Positions 1 through 7,432 of a stretch of 21,279 nt of DNA are shown here, piece by piece; the stretch's first letter is position 1, and each line of letters opens with the position of its first letter. Below the pieces are notes generated by a model. That model ran no database searches. It saw nothing but the letters and a program-made list of their open reading frames with translations, and was not told the DNA's origin. Made by a program: the position numbers and the translations under genes. This stretch comes from JABFRJ01 sp033812735 (lineage in GTDB: Bacteria > Pseudomonadota > Alphaproteobacteria > Rhizobiales > Hyphomicrobiaceae), in contig JAPXTA010000093.1 of the NCBI GenBank assembly GCA_033812735.1, positions 1 through 21,279 on the forward strand. Direction: 5' to 3'.

Positions 1-119
1 GCGTCATAGGACGGCGAGCCGAGGCCCGTTACCAGCAGAACTTTATCGTTGCCGGTGAGCAGCGTCTTGACCACGGCGCGGCGGTCGAGGGCGGGTGATT
101 TGGTCGATGTCTTGGTCAT
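1..119 (-). CDS. TPP-dependent decarboxylase, beta subunit (N-terminal part, runs off the left edge)
   Basis: Only the first 39 codons are inside the window. The peptide begins MTKTSTKSPALDRRAVVKTL and continues with a VLLVTGLGSPSYD stretch, which resembles the start of the pyrophosphate-binding half of two-subunit sulfopyruvate/phosphonopyruvate decarboxylases. The ATG at 119 is preceded by GAGGA about 7 nt upstream, and this Shine-Dalgarno overlaps the stop codon of the alpha-subunit gene. The two genes are therefore probably translationally coupled subunits of one enzyme. The substrate cannot be read from this fragment. The beta assignment rests on gene order and the short N-terminus. Confidence 0.7.
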   Translation of the reverse strand, partial: MTKTSTKSPALDRRAVVKTLLTGNDKVLLVTGLGSPSYD

Positions 120-130
120 GTCGATAATCC

Positions 131-658
131 TCACTTCACCCACTTCTTGCGGCCGAGCAGGCTCTGCGAGAACAGAACCGCGACGGAGCGTTCAGCGAGA
201 AAGGCATCATCGAGTGCGGCTGCGACTTCGAGGCCAGCCTTGGCGGGGTCTGACACGCGGCGGCAGTGGACCCCCATGGCGGTCAGAACCGGTTCGGTTG
301 CGCGGCTCATCGCTACTTGCCATGGGTTGAACTCAGCCCACTCGCCTCTCATTGTGACCAGGGTCACGAAGGGAAAACGGCCGTTGTCCATCAGGCTCAG
401 CATGTTGATGCAGTTGCCGACTCCGCTCGATTGCATCAGCAGGACGGCGCGCTCGCCGCCGAGCCACGCGCCGGCGACCGCCGCAACACCTTCCTCTTCG
501 GTCGTCAAGGGATAGGCTTTCATTTCGCCGTCCTCGTGGGCGCGGCGGATCAGATGGGCGTGACCGGCATCCGGCACGTAAACAATCTGGCGGACGTTGG
601 CGGCCTTGAAGGCCTGGTAGATCTCTTCGTGCCAATCGAGTGGCTGTGGCGTCGACAT
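131..658 (-). CDS. TPP-dependent decarboxylase, alpha subunit (sulfopyruvate/phosphonopyruvate decarboxylase-like)
   Basis: This 175-residue protein has the size of the separate alpha subunit of ComDE-type sulfopyruvate decarboxylase, the PYR domain of the TPP-enzyme fold. The PLTTEEEGVAAVAGAWLGG segment (residues about 50-68) carries the Glu that in the family activates the thiazolium ring through N1'. It is followed by the LLMQSSGVGNCINML segment typical of this branch. The beta subunit starts 11 nt downstream. Family members decarboxylate 3-carbon 2-oxoacids such as sulfopyruvate or phosphonopyruvate. No coenzyme M, taurine or phosphonate gene is adjacent, so the substrate is open. The divergent SDR gene could act on the aldehyde product, but that is inference. 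The protein is probably cytoplasmic, since no signal peptide is visible. Confidence 0.8.
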   Translation of the reverse strand: MSTPQPLDWHEEIYQAFKAANVRQIVYVPDAGHAHLIRRAHEDGEMKAYPLTTEEEGVAAVAGAWLGGERAVLLMQSSGVGNCINMLSLMDNGRFPFVTLVTMRGEWAEFNPWQVAMSRATEPVLTAMGVHCRRVSDPAKAGLEVAAALDDAFLAERSVAVLFSQSLLGRKKWVK

Positions 659-848
659 AAGGGTGTCCTTTGGCGGCGTTTGTCAGGTCGGCGCGGACCC
701 TAATGGCTCCGGCGACCGCTGACAAACCACTGCTGCCGCGACCGCCCCGTGAGCAGGGCGCATGGCTCAGGAGTCAGGCCGTTGCTGTCGCGGGTCAAAG
801 GGTGCCAATCTCTCCGTACAATCGATCACGCCGTAAAGGAACAATCGT

Positions 849-1598
849 ATGCAAATCGCATTTTCGGGTAAGAACGTCGTCGTTTGCGGCGGCAGCCGCG
901 GCATCGGCCGCGCCATCGCACACGGCTTTGCCAAGGCTGGCGCGAACGTGTCGATTGCGGCGCGCGGCGCGGATACGCTGCAGAAGACCGAAGCCGAGTT
1001 GAAGCCCTTCGGAAAGAAGACGCACAGCGGGGTGTGCGATCTCGCCGACGCGGGCGCCATCAAGCGCTATATCGCGGACGCAGCGCAGGCCCTCGGCGGG
1101 ATCGACATTCTCGTCAACAACGCGTCAGGCTTCGGCATGACCGATGATGAAGCCGGTTGGGGCGCGGGCATCAACGTCGACATCATGGCAACTGTACGCG
1201 CCTCGAACGAGGCGATGCCGCATCTTGCCAAGCAGGGCGGGTCGATCATCAACATCACGTCGATCTCGGGCTATGCGGCGAGCACGCGATCGGCGCCCTA
1301 TGCGGCGGTCAAGGCCGCGATCATCAACTACACGATGTCGCAGGCCCTGATGCATGCCGGCAAGAAGATCCGCGTCAATGCGATTGCGCCAGGGTCGATC
1401 GAGTTCCCGGGCGGCACTTGGGAAGACCGCAAGACATCGAACCCGACGCTTTACAATGCGATCCTCAAGTCGATCCCGTTTGGACGGCTCGGCGAGCCAG
1501 AAGAAATCGCGAATGTCGCGCTGTTTCTGGCCAGCGAGCATGCACGCTGGATCACCGGCCAGACCGTGACGGTCGATGGCGGGCAAATGCTCGGCTGA
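849..1598 (+). CDS. SDR-family NAD(P)-dependent oxidoreductase
   Basis: This 249-residue protein has the classical short-chain dehydrogenase length and fold signatures. The cofactor loop CGGSRGIG (residues 13-20) has Cys where TGxxxGIG has Thr. NNAS (90-93) replaces NNAG. The catalytic residues are Asn109, Ser138 in NITSIS, Tyr151 and Lys155 (YAAVK), with the family's 13-residue Ser-Tyr spacing. A PG segment follows the active site, and the C-terminus (TVTVDGGQMLG) is typical of the FabG-like group. The ATG at 849 has AAGGA about 8 nt upstream. The substrate is unknown. It is divergent from the TPP-decarboxylase pair across 190 bp. A Rho-independent terminator lies 125 bp downstream, so it is probably monocistronic. 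Confidence 0.9.
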   Translation: MQIAFSGKNVVVCGGSRGIGRAIAHGFAKAGANVSIAARGADTLQKTEAELKPFGKKTHSGVCDLADAGAIKRYIADAAQALGGIDILVNNASGFGMTDDEAGWGAGINVDIMATVRASNEAMPHLAKQGGSIINITSISGYAASTRSAPYAAVKAAIINYTMSQALMHAGKKIRVNAIAPGSIEFPGGTWEDRKTSNPTLYNAILKSIPFGRLGEPEEIANVALFLASEHARWITGQTVTVDGGQMLG

Positions 1599-1677
1599 AG
1601 GTGAACGGCAAGAACATGTCGCACGCATGAACCACATCTAAACAGTGCGTTCAGAACCGACTCACGTGACGTGCGTT

Positions 1678-1693
1678 AGGGTGACCGCACCCT
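1678..1693. repeat. Short inverted repeat between the SDR gene and its terminator
   Basis: AGGGTG and CACCCT form a 6-bp stem around an ACCG tetraloop. No T-run follows, so it is not a complete terminator on its own. It may be part of the 3' end structure of the SDR transcript or a chance palindrome. Confidence 0.35.
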
Positions 1694-1722
1694 GCAATCA
1701 TCTTCCCCGGCGTGATCCATGG

Positions 1723-1757
1723 GAGCCAGGCGCGCAGGGTCGCCTGGCTCTTTTTTT
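1723..1757 (+). terminator. Rho-independent terminator
   Basis: A perfect 10-bp GC-rich stem (GAGCCAGGCG at 1723-1732 with CGCCTGGCTC at 1741-1750) encloses an 8-nt loop and is followed directly by seven Ts (1751-1757). This is a textbook intrinsic terminator for plus-strand transcription from the SDR gene. It also insulates the copper gene cluster that begins at 1883. There is no T-run on the other side, so it is one-directional. Confidence 0.92.
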
Positions 1758-1882
1758 GGGTTGCGCACATTTTGGTTGCACGAACCGGCACCGCTGACGC
1801 TGAGCCGGCCGCTTCACGCGATGACGCGCTGCTCTTTGCGCCACATTGCGAAGTTCTGCAATTTCCGGCATAGGTCGGAGCC

Positions 1883-2218
1883 ATGAGAGCCCGTCGGCAC
1901 AATCCGCGCGTCGTTGCGTTGGTGATTTATGCCCTGCTCGTGAACCTCGCGTGGTTTGCGGCAGCGTCGGCGCATCATGTCAGTGCAGTCGATGCCTGGT
2001 GCTCAGCCAGTTCCGTCAGCACAGTCGCCCAAGGCAGTGTTCACGAGCATGATGGTTGCCATGATTTCTGCGGGGCTCACTCCGGCCCCGCCGTTCTAGG
2101 GCTTGGCGGTGCGCTTCGATCGGCAGAGGAAGCGACGCCGGCTGATCCGATTGCGGTATCGGAGGCTATCGCGGCGCCTGCAATGGCTTGGCAGGCGCGA
2201 GGGCCACCTCTCGGCTGA
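1883..2218 (+). CDS. DUF2946-like small His/Cys-rich exported protein
   Basis: This 111-residue protein has a hydrophobic N-terminal segment (about residues 10-30, ending ASA before HH), consistent with a signal peptide or anchor. A metal-ligand-rich stretch follows: Cys40, His54, His56, Cys59, His60, Cys63 and His66. The C-terminus ends in an ARGPP-type tail. This plan (short exported protein, central HxH...CHxxC cluster, RxPP tail) matches DUF2946 proteins, which commonly sit near copper-handling genes. GGAG lies 4 nt before the ATG. It is first in a row with a PCuAC chaperone and a SCO protein, so a role in periplasmic copper binding is a reasonable inference. No function is established. 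Confidence 0.7.
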   Translation: MRARRHNPRVVALVIYALLVNLAWFAAASAHHVSAVDAWCSASSVSTVAQGSVHEHDGCHDFCGAHSGPAVLGLGGALRSAEEATPADPIAVSEAIAAPAMAWQARGPPLG

Positions 2219-2267
2219 TCTGACAATCAATCGCCCGTCAGCATTCAGCTTCATTCGAGAGAACATC

Positions 2268-2822
2268 ATGTCTCAACTCAATCGCCGCGGCGCGTGCCGC
2301 CGGCTTGCCGCAACTGCGTTCGCGGCCGCACTTTCTGCTCTCCCCGCACTGGCACAGCACGCGGGTCACGGCCAGGCGGCTCCCGCCGCTGCTGCCGCGC
2401 AAACAGCGCCGATCAAAGTCGGTGATCTTGTGATCGCAACCGCATGGACGCGACAGCCGCCCGATGGCGCACGTGTCGCCGGCGGGTTCATGAAGATCAC
2501 AAATAACGGCAAGACTTCCGACCGGTTGATCGGCGGCAGCGCCCCGTTTGCCAAGCGGTTCGAGGTGCACGAGATGGCCGTTGTCGACGGCGTCATGAAG
2601 ATGCGCGAACTTGCCAAGGGACTAGAAATCAAGCCCGGCGAGACTGTCGAATTGAAGCCGGGCGGCTATCACGTCATGTACATGGACATCACGGCGTCTC
2701 CGAAGGCAGGGGCGGCGGTCAAGACAACGCTCAAGTTCGAGAAGGCCGGCGAAGTCACCATCGACGTGCCGGTCGTCGCCGCGGGCGCCGGTGGCGGGCA
2801 GCAAAAGAAGATGCATCACTAA
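2268..2822 (+). CDS. PCuAC-family periplasmic copper chaperone
   Basis: The protein is 184 residues long. A signal peptide with twin Arg and a hydrophobic core ends at ALPALA (about residue 29). His31 and His34 and an Ala-rich linker follow, then a PCuAC domain (about 48-165). The copper ligands expected for the family, H(M)x10Mx21HxM, are visible as His101, Met112, His135 and Met137, with spacing within about one residue of the consensus. The tail (GGGQQKKMHH) adds further Met/His. PCuAC proteins carry Cu(I) in the periplasm and, with SCO proteins, load the CuA site of cytochrome c oxidase. The ATG at 2268 was chosen because it begins the signal peptide; the frame is open further upstream, but that part overlaps the previous gene. 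The SCO gene starts 10 nt after the stop. Confidence 0.93.
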   Translation: MSQLNRRGACRRLAATAFAAALSALPALAQHAGHGQAAPAAAAAQTAPIKVGDLVIATAWTRQPPDGARVAGGFMKITNNGKTSDRLIGGSAPFAKRFEVHEMAVVDGVMKMRELAKGLEIKPGETVELKPGGYHVMYMDITASPKAGAAVKTTLKFEKAGEVTIDVPVVAAGAGGGQQKKMHH

Positions 2823-2832
2823 GAGGTCATAC

Positions 2833-3441
2833 GTGCCCATTCTCAAGTACATCCGTTGGGCAGCCTGGACCGCGGTCGCGATCATCGCGATCGCGGCGGG
2901 ACTTGCCACGCTCGGCATCACGCCGGGTAGCGTCAATCCCGGATCGCTGCCACTTTCGGCGTCCATCGGCGGTCCCTTCAACCTGCAAGGGCCCGACGGC
3001 AAGCGATTCACCGAGAAGGACTTTCTCGGCAAGCCGTTCGGCGTCTTCTTCGGATTTACGAACTGTCCGGACGTCTGCCCGACGACGATGCTCGAGCTTT
3101 CCAACCGCATGCAGGAACTGGGGCCGGACGCGGACAAGCTGAGACTGGTCTTCATCTCGGTCGATCCGGAGCAGGATACGGTTGAGCACCTCAAGAAATA
3201 CGTGTCGAACTTCGATCCGCGCATCGTCGGGTTGACCGGAACGCCCGATGAAATCGCCGATGTGGCGAAGAAGTATCGTGCGGTTTATCGCAAGGTGCCG
3301 ACGTCGACGGGGTACACCATGGACCACACCGCGACGGTGTTCCTGATGGACAAGACCGGCAAATTTGCCGGTACGCTTGCCTATCAGGAAAACGGCGAGT
3401 CGCAACTCGCGAAGCTCAAGCGGCTCATTGCGGCAAACTGA
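2833..3441 (+). CDS. SCO1/SenC-family copper-binding protein
   Basis: This 202-residue protein has one N-terminal membrane anchor (about residues 8-29) and a thioredoxin-fold SCO domain. It carries the two features that define the family: a CxxxC copper/redox motif (Cys78 and Cys82 in TNCPDVCPTTM) and the distal ligand His165 (TMDHTATVFLMD). The chosen start is the GTG at 2833, which has AAGAGG 6 nt upstream just after the PCuAC stop; the in-frame ATG at 2791 lies inside the PCuAC gene. SCO proteins take part in assembling the CuA centre of cytochrome oxidase at the periplasmic face of the inner membrane. The order DUF2946-PCuAC-SCO argues for one copper-delivery operon. Confidence 0.93.
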   Translation: MPILKYIRWAAWTAVAIIAIAAGLATLGITPGSVNPGSLPLSASIGGPFNLQGPDGKRFTEKDFLGKPFGVFFGFTNCPDVCPTTMLELSNRMQELGPDADKLRLVFISVDPEQDTVEHLKKYVSNFDPRIVGLTGTPDEIADVAKKYRAVYRKVPTSTGYTMDHTATVFLMDKTGKFAGTLAYQENGESQLAKLKRLIAAN

Positions 3442-3452
3442 CAACCGAGCGA

Positions 3453-4847
3453 TCAGCCGGCGACGACCGGGCGGAGTGCGTCGACCAAAAGACGTAGTTG
3501 CGCCTCGTCGTCTTTGAGCGAAAGCTGCGCCTCGAACCAATCGGTGACGAGTTGGCAGACCTTGGCGGGAGCGGCCTTGGCTAGCTTTTGGCTGTCAGAG
3601 AACAGCTGCAAATCGGCTTCTCCCCATCCGCGTTGCTCAAGTGCGGCGACGACGAGATTGTAGTCGCCCTGGCGCGGTTGCGGATAGATCTTCGGAAGCT
3701 TGCGGCCGTCGGCGACTGCCTCAAAGACTGCGACAAGCTGCGTTTGCAGCAGGCCGGAATGTTCGGGCTTCGCCAACATTTCGAGATAAGACGCACTGGT
3801 CTCGCCTTTCGAGATGTAGCCGAAACAGGCGTCGACGCTTTCCGCCTTGAGACGCGTCAGCGTGGCGACGAACGCTTGTGCGACCGTCTTCAAGCGTGGT
3901 CCGGCCGCCTGCAAAGCGAGGCCTGAATTGCGGCGACGCAATTCACCGACCTTCTGCATCATTTGTTGCGCGATCATCGGGTCGCCCTTTTGGGCGCTCG
4001 CCAATTCGGCGGCTTCGACGATCCGTTCGTTGTACCAGTCGGGGAAGTCGCGCTTGAGAACCCGCCAGAGCTCACTCTTTTGAAGAGCGGCATCGGTCGC
4101 CTGCGGTGTCGGTGCGAACCCCACGGTTGGCGGCGCGGATGCCGTCACGGTGATCGCTCCCGACCCACCACGGCCGCTGCCGATGCCGGAGACGGCCGAC
4201 ATTATTCGATCTTTGTAAGGGTAAGCGAACCAGCCCGCTGCCGCGAGTGTGCTTACGAAGAACAACATGATGGCTGCGCGCTTGACCCACCCACGGCCAC
4301 CGCTTTCGTCCTCGTCGTCCAGTTCCTCGCCGCGCGACGGCGGCTCCGGCCACGCCGCGTCGCGACGGGTTGGGCGCTGCTGGTCGCTGCGCGGCGAATT
4401 CTGCGCGGCCGGTGCTTGTGGTCGCGCCTGCGACGGGTGCGCGTCTGGAGCTTGCCCCATCGGCCGCTGCGGGATGTGATGCAACGCGCCCGGATCGATG
4501 GCCGGCTCGGGCCTGGGCGCGGGGTACTGCGCTTGATAGGGCGACATCCGCGGCGGCGGCTGTGGAGCCGCGTAGGGCGGCGGCTCTGGGCTCACCGGCG
4601 GTGGCGGCGCGAGAGGTTGTGGTGGGGGCGGAGGCGGAGGCGCCTCGATAGGTCTTGCGAGCGCTGGAAGAACCGAATCTGCCGTCAGCCAATCCGCGAG
4701 GCCGTCACGCCAAAGCAGATCGTCGGCCCGCAGATGCCCGAGCTCGACAAGTTTATTGAGTTCAGCCTCGCTCAGCGGGCCGAATTGCTGTCCGTCGCGC
4801 GCCAAATACCATTCGGCCGGGGGAGCGCTGGCGCTCGAGGGAGGCAT
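3453..4847 (-). CDS. GYF_2 (DUF4339) domain membrane protein
   Basis: The protein is 464 residues from the ATG at 4847 (GGAA upstream). An in-frame ATG at 4895 would add 16 residues but has no visible ribosome binding site. Residues 12-62 form a GYF_2 domain (EWYLARDGQQFGPLSEAEL...LLWRDGLADW), a small fold thought to bind peptides. A Pro-rich stretch (about 66-170) and an acidic patch (EELDDEDES) follow. One transmembrane helix spans about 190-209, and the C-terminal region of about 250 residues is mostly helical and unrecognised. The charge pattern suggests the GYF domain and linker are cytoplasmic and the helical part is periplasmic. Its 3' end faces the SCO gene across 11 nt. The specific role is unknown. 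Confidence 0.82.
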   Translation of the reverse strand: MPPSSASAPPAEWYLARDGQQFGPLSEAELNKLVELGHLRADDLLWRDGLADWLTADSVLPALARPIEAPPPPPPPQPLAPPPPVSPEPPPYAAPQPPPRMSPYQAQYPAPRPEPAIDPGALHHIPQRPMGQAPDAHPSQARPQAPAAQNSPRSDQQRPTRRDAAWPEPPSRGEELDDEDESGGRGWVKRAAIMLFFVSTLAAAGWFAYPYKDRIMSAVSGIGSGRGGSGAITVTASAPPTVGFAPTPQATDAALQKSELWRVLKRDFPDWYNERIVEAAELASAQKGDPMIAQQMMQKVGELRRRNSGLALQAAGPRLKTVAQAFVATLTRLKAESVDACFGYISKGETSASYLEMLAKPEHSGLLQTQLVAVFEAVADGRKLPKIYPQPRQGDYNLVVAALEQRGWGEADLQLFSDSQKLAKAAPAKVCQLVTDWFEAQLSLKDDEAQLRLLVDALRPVVAG

Positions 4848-5077
4848 TTCTGGTTCCGGCACCCGTCTTTCCCAGCACACCGATACGCTTGCCATTCAAT
4901 GGCTTAGCCATCTCATGGTCGCGTAAAATCTGCCCGCGATATCGCAGACTGATTCTATCTTATCGATGCTCGCTGGACATGGCGAGAGTTGGGCGGCTCG
5001 TTACCCACTGCGGCGACGATCCTGCGGGCCGCACGATGCGGACCGGCAGGCGCGGACGGATCGGCCAGGGGTGCCGA
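4848..5077. other. Intergenic region with no recognised gene
   Basis: This is the 230-bp gap between the RidA-family gene and the GYF_2 gene, both on minus. The only local structure noted is a 10-bp perfect palindrome, GCGATATCGC, at 4936-4945. It lies about 90 bp upstream of the GYF_2 start and could be an operator or chance. No RNA gene or terminator was recognised. Confidence 0.4.
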
Positions 5078-5467
5078 CTAAGCCGCGATGGCGTCAACCT
5101 CGATTTCAATGAGCCAATCAGGATCGACGAACCGACTCACTTCGACAACCGTCGTGACCGGGCGAATTTCGCCAAAAATCTCGCCATGGAGTTTCGCGAC
5201 CGCCTGCCAGTCGGCGATCCGCGTCAAGAGGATCCGGGTTCGCGTGACATTCGCAAATGTCGCGCCGGCATCGGCCAGGGCCTTCTCAATGATGGCGAAG
5301 CAACGGCGGGTCTGGGCGACGACATCGCCTACTCCGGCGCATTTGCCGTCGGCGCCGATCGGTGCTGTGCCGCCAACCGCGATGTGAGGGCCGACGCGGA
5401 CAGCGCGCGAAAATCCGATGATGGGTTCGAGCGGGCTTGCCGACCGAATATTTTGACGCGTCATCAT
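5078..5467 (-). CDS. RidA (YjgF/YER057c/UK114) family protein lacking the catalytic Arg
   Basis: The protein is 129 residues, the normal length of a RidA subunit. The VGGTAPIGADG strand, the TRTRILLTRIADW segment and the C-terminal EVSRFVDPDWLIEIEVDAIA block match the family. In E. coli RidA, Arg105 (ARSCVEVAR) binds the carboxylate of the imine substrate; here the aligned residue is Thr105 (VTTVVEVSR). Glu121 matches the conserved Glu120. Family members without this Arg fall in subgroups not expected to show 2-imino acid deaminase activity, so the function is uncertain. The gene starts within the gatA stop codon (ATGATGA), which implies translational coupling. The second ATG at 5464 is an equally possible start. 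Confidence 0.88.
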   Translation of the reverse strand: MMTRQNIRSASPLEPIIGFSRAVRVGPHIAVGGTAPIGADGKCAGVGDVVAQTRRCFAIIEKALADAGATFANVTRTRILLTRIADWQAVAKLHGEIFGEIRPVTTVVEVSRFVDPDWLIEIEVDAIAA

Positions 5468-6954
5468 GCCCACCACTTTGCCGGCACGGGGAAACGGCCG
5501 GCGGCGTCCTCGATGACCTGGGCGGCACGGAAAAGCGTGCCTTCGTCGAACGGCTTGCCAATGAGCTGGAGGCCGACGGGCAATCCGGACGCTGTCAGGC
5601 CAGCTGGCACGGAGATCCCTGGGAGGCCTGCCATATTGACCGTCACCGTGAAGATGTCCTCGAGGTACATGGCGAGCGGATCGTTGGTTTTTTCGCCGAA
5701 AGCAAAGGCAGGGTTCGGCGTCGTTGGCGTCAGCACGCAATCGACCTTGCTCCAGGCCTCGTCGAAGTCGCGCTTGATGAGGGTGCGGACTTTCTGGGCC
5801 TTGAGGTAGTAGGCGTCGTAGTAGCCAGCCGAGAGAACGTAGGTACCGATGAGGACGCGCCGTTTCACTTCTTTGCCGAAGCCGGCAGAGCGGGTGTTTT
5901 CGTAGGTGTCGATGAGATCCTTGCCGGGAACGCGGAGGCCATAGCGAACGCCATCGTAGCGGGCGAGGTTCGACGAGCACTCGGCGGGGGCGACGATGTA
6001 GTAGGCGGGGAGCGCGTATTTCGTGTGGGGCAACGAGATGTCGTGGATCGTGGCGCCAGCGGCCTTCAGCCACTCGATGCCCTTCTGCCAGCTCGTCTCA
6101 GCTTCCTTGGACATGCCGTCGACGCGGTATTCCTTCGGCACGCCGATGCGCAGACCTTTCACGCCCTTGCCGATCTCGGCTTCGTAGTCGGGCACCGCGG
6201 CTTCGACGGAGGTCGAGTCTTTCGGGTCGAAGCTCGCCATGTGACGCATGAGGATGGCGCAGTCGCGCGTCGTTTTGGCGATCGGGCCGGCTTGGTCGAG
6301 GGAGGACGCAAATGCGACGATGCCCCAGCGCGAGCAGCGACCATAGGTCGGCTTGATGCCGACGGTGCCGGTGAGGGCCGCGGGCTGGCGGATCGAGCCA
6401 CCGGTGTCGGTGGCGGTGGCACCGAGGCAAAGATCAGCGGAAACAGCGGCAGATGAACCGCCCGAGGAGCCGCCCGGCACGAGCTTGGCGTTGTCAGGCT
6501 TGCCGTCCTTCATGCGGCGCCATGGATTGACGGCCGGACCGAAGGCGCTGGTTTCGTTCGACGAGCCCATGGCGAACTCGTCGTTGTTGAGCTTGCCGAG
6601 CATGACGGCGCCGGCGTCCCAGAGGTTCTGTGTGACGGTCGACTCGTAGGGCGGTTTGAAGTCGCCAAGGATCTTCGAGCAGGCCGTCGTGCGGACGCCC
6701 TTGGTGCAGAAGAGGTCCTTGATGCCGAGCGGAATACCCTCGAGCGGGCGGCCCTCGCCGCGGGCGAGCTTGTTGTCGGAAATCTGCGCCATGGCGAGCG
6801 CCTGATCCGGCGTCGTCAGCACGTAGGCGTTCAGCGCGGGGTTCGCCTTTTCAATCGCGGCATTGAAGGCGCCGGTGATTTCCTTGGAGGAAAACTTCTT
6901 AGCGCGAAGGCCGTCGCGTGCCTCGGCGAGTGTCAGCTTGGTCAGGTCGGTCAT
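5464..6954 (-). CDS. gatA: Aspartyl/glutamyl-tRNA(Asn/Gln) amidotransferase subunit A
   Basis: The protein is 496 residues, typical for GatA. The amidase-signature triad is intact: Lys79 (GIPLGIKDLF), cis-Ser163 in PGGSSGGSS, and nucleophile Ser187 in TDTGGSIRQP, with the family spacing. GatA releases ammonia from glutamine for GatB to convert Glu-tRNA(Gln) or Asp-tRNA(Asn) to the amide form. The start at 6954 gives the standard MTDLTKLTLAEA N-terminus; the frame is open to 7050 but that extension is unlike the family. gatC lies upstream, separated by one small gene. gatB is not in the window and must be elsewhere. The 3' end overlaps the RidA-family start by 4 nt. Confidence 0.97.
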   Translation of the reverse strand: MTDLTKLTLAEARDGLRAKKFSSKEITGAFNAAIEKANPALNAYVLTTPDQALAMAQISDNKLARGEGRPLEGIPLGIKDLFCTKGVRTTACSKILGDFKPPYESTVTQNLWDAGAVMLGKLNNDEFAMGSSNETSAFGPAVNPWRRMKDGKPDNAKLVPGGSSGGSSAAVSADLCLGATATDTGGSIRQPAALTGTVGIKPTYGRCSRWGIVAFASSLDQAGPIAKTTRDCAILMRHMASFDPKDSTSVEAAVPDYEAEIGKGVKGLRIGVPKEYRVDGMSKEAETSWQKGIEWLKAAGATIHDISLPHTKYALPAYYIVAPAECSSNLARYDGVRYGLRVPGKDLIDTYENTRSAGFGKEVKRRVLIGTYVLSAGYYDAYYLKAQKVRTLIKRDFDEAWSKVDCVLTPTTPNPAFAFGEKTNDPLAMYLEDIFTVTVNMAGLPGISVPAGLTASGLPVGLQLIGKPFDEGTLFRAAQVIEDAAGRFPVPAKWWA

Positions 6955-7019
6955 CGTGTCGGGACTTCGTCTTTCTGTCGCCGCGAGCTTCTCGAATGCG
7001 CGTGTGCGTTCGCGCCGTC

Positions 7020-7430
7020 TCAGTTCGCCGCTTTGGGAACCACCGGGCAAGCGACGAAACGCTCGCGCTTCTTCTTAAAGGAGATCAGGATCGCTCCGTC
7101 GGGAGCCTTCTCCCACGTTTCCTGGTGGCGTTGATCGGTTACGGCGCCCTCATCGCAGCGAAGCGAGACCAGCCAGCGTTTGGCCTTGACTTGCTCCTGC
7201 ACGCGTTCGATGGCGCAACCGCCTTCCCACCCCAGATAGCCCTTTGCGGTCAGCACTTCGGGGACGTTGGCGATGTTGCGCGGTGCGCCGGCGGCGAGCG
7301 CTTTCAGCTTGGTGCAACCCTTTGCGGAAGAATAGGTCGCCTCGCCGAGGAATTTGGCCTCGACGTCGGCGGCTGTTGCCATGGTCGTCATGCCGGCGAC
7401 GGTCAATGCGGCGATCAGGATGTGGCGCAT
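7020..7430 (-). CDS. Small exported protein with four cysteines, inside the gat operon
   Basis: The protein is 136 residues from the ATG at 7430, which has GGAG 5 nt upstream. A GTG at 7436 overlapping the gatC stop (GTGA) is an alternative start. The N-terminus is a clear signal peptide (MRHILIAALTVAGMTTMATA, cleavage near residue 20-21). The mature part is basic and about 115 residues, with four cysteines (39, 72, 92, 128) that could form two disulfides in the periplasm. I do not recognise the family. It lies between gatC (2 nt away) and gatA (65 nt away) and is surely co-transcribed with them. A periplasmic protein has no obvious link to tRNA amidation, so this looks like an operon passenger. 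Confidence 0.85.
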   Translation of the reverse strand: MRHILIAALTVAGMTTMATAADVEAKFLGEATYSSAKGCTKLKALAAGAPRNIANVPEVLTAKGYLGWEGGCAIERVQEQVKAKRWLVSLRCDEGAVTDQRHQETWEKAPDGAILISFKKKRERFVACPVVPKAAN

Positions 7431-7432
7431 GG

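Noticed and set aside
3963..4907. 314-codon plus-strand open frame opposite the GYF_2 gene
   Set aside because: Arg-rich shadow frame; the GYF_2 domain and TM helix on minus explain the region.
4936..4945. Palindrome GCGATATCGC as an operator
   Set aside because: A single 10-bp palindrome in GC-rich DNA without a second copy or known regulator is not enough to call a site.
5468..6073. N-terminal extension of the RidA-family frame through gatA
   Set aside because: The extension is Arg/His/Pro-rich and overlaps the well-conserved gatA in another frame. The RidA domain begins exactly at the ATGATGA overlap.
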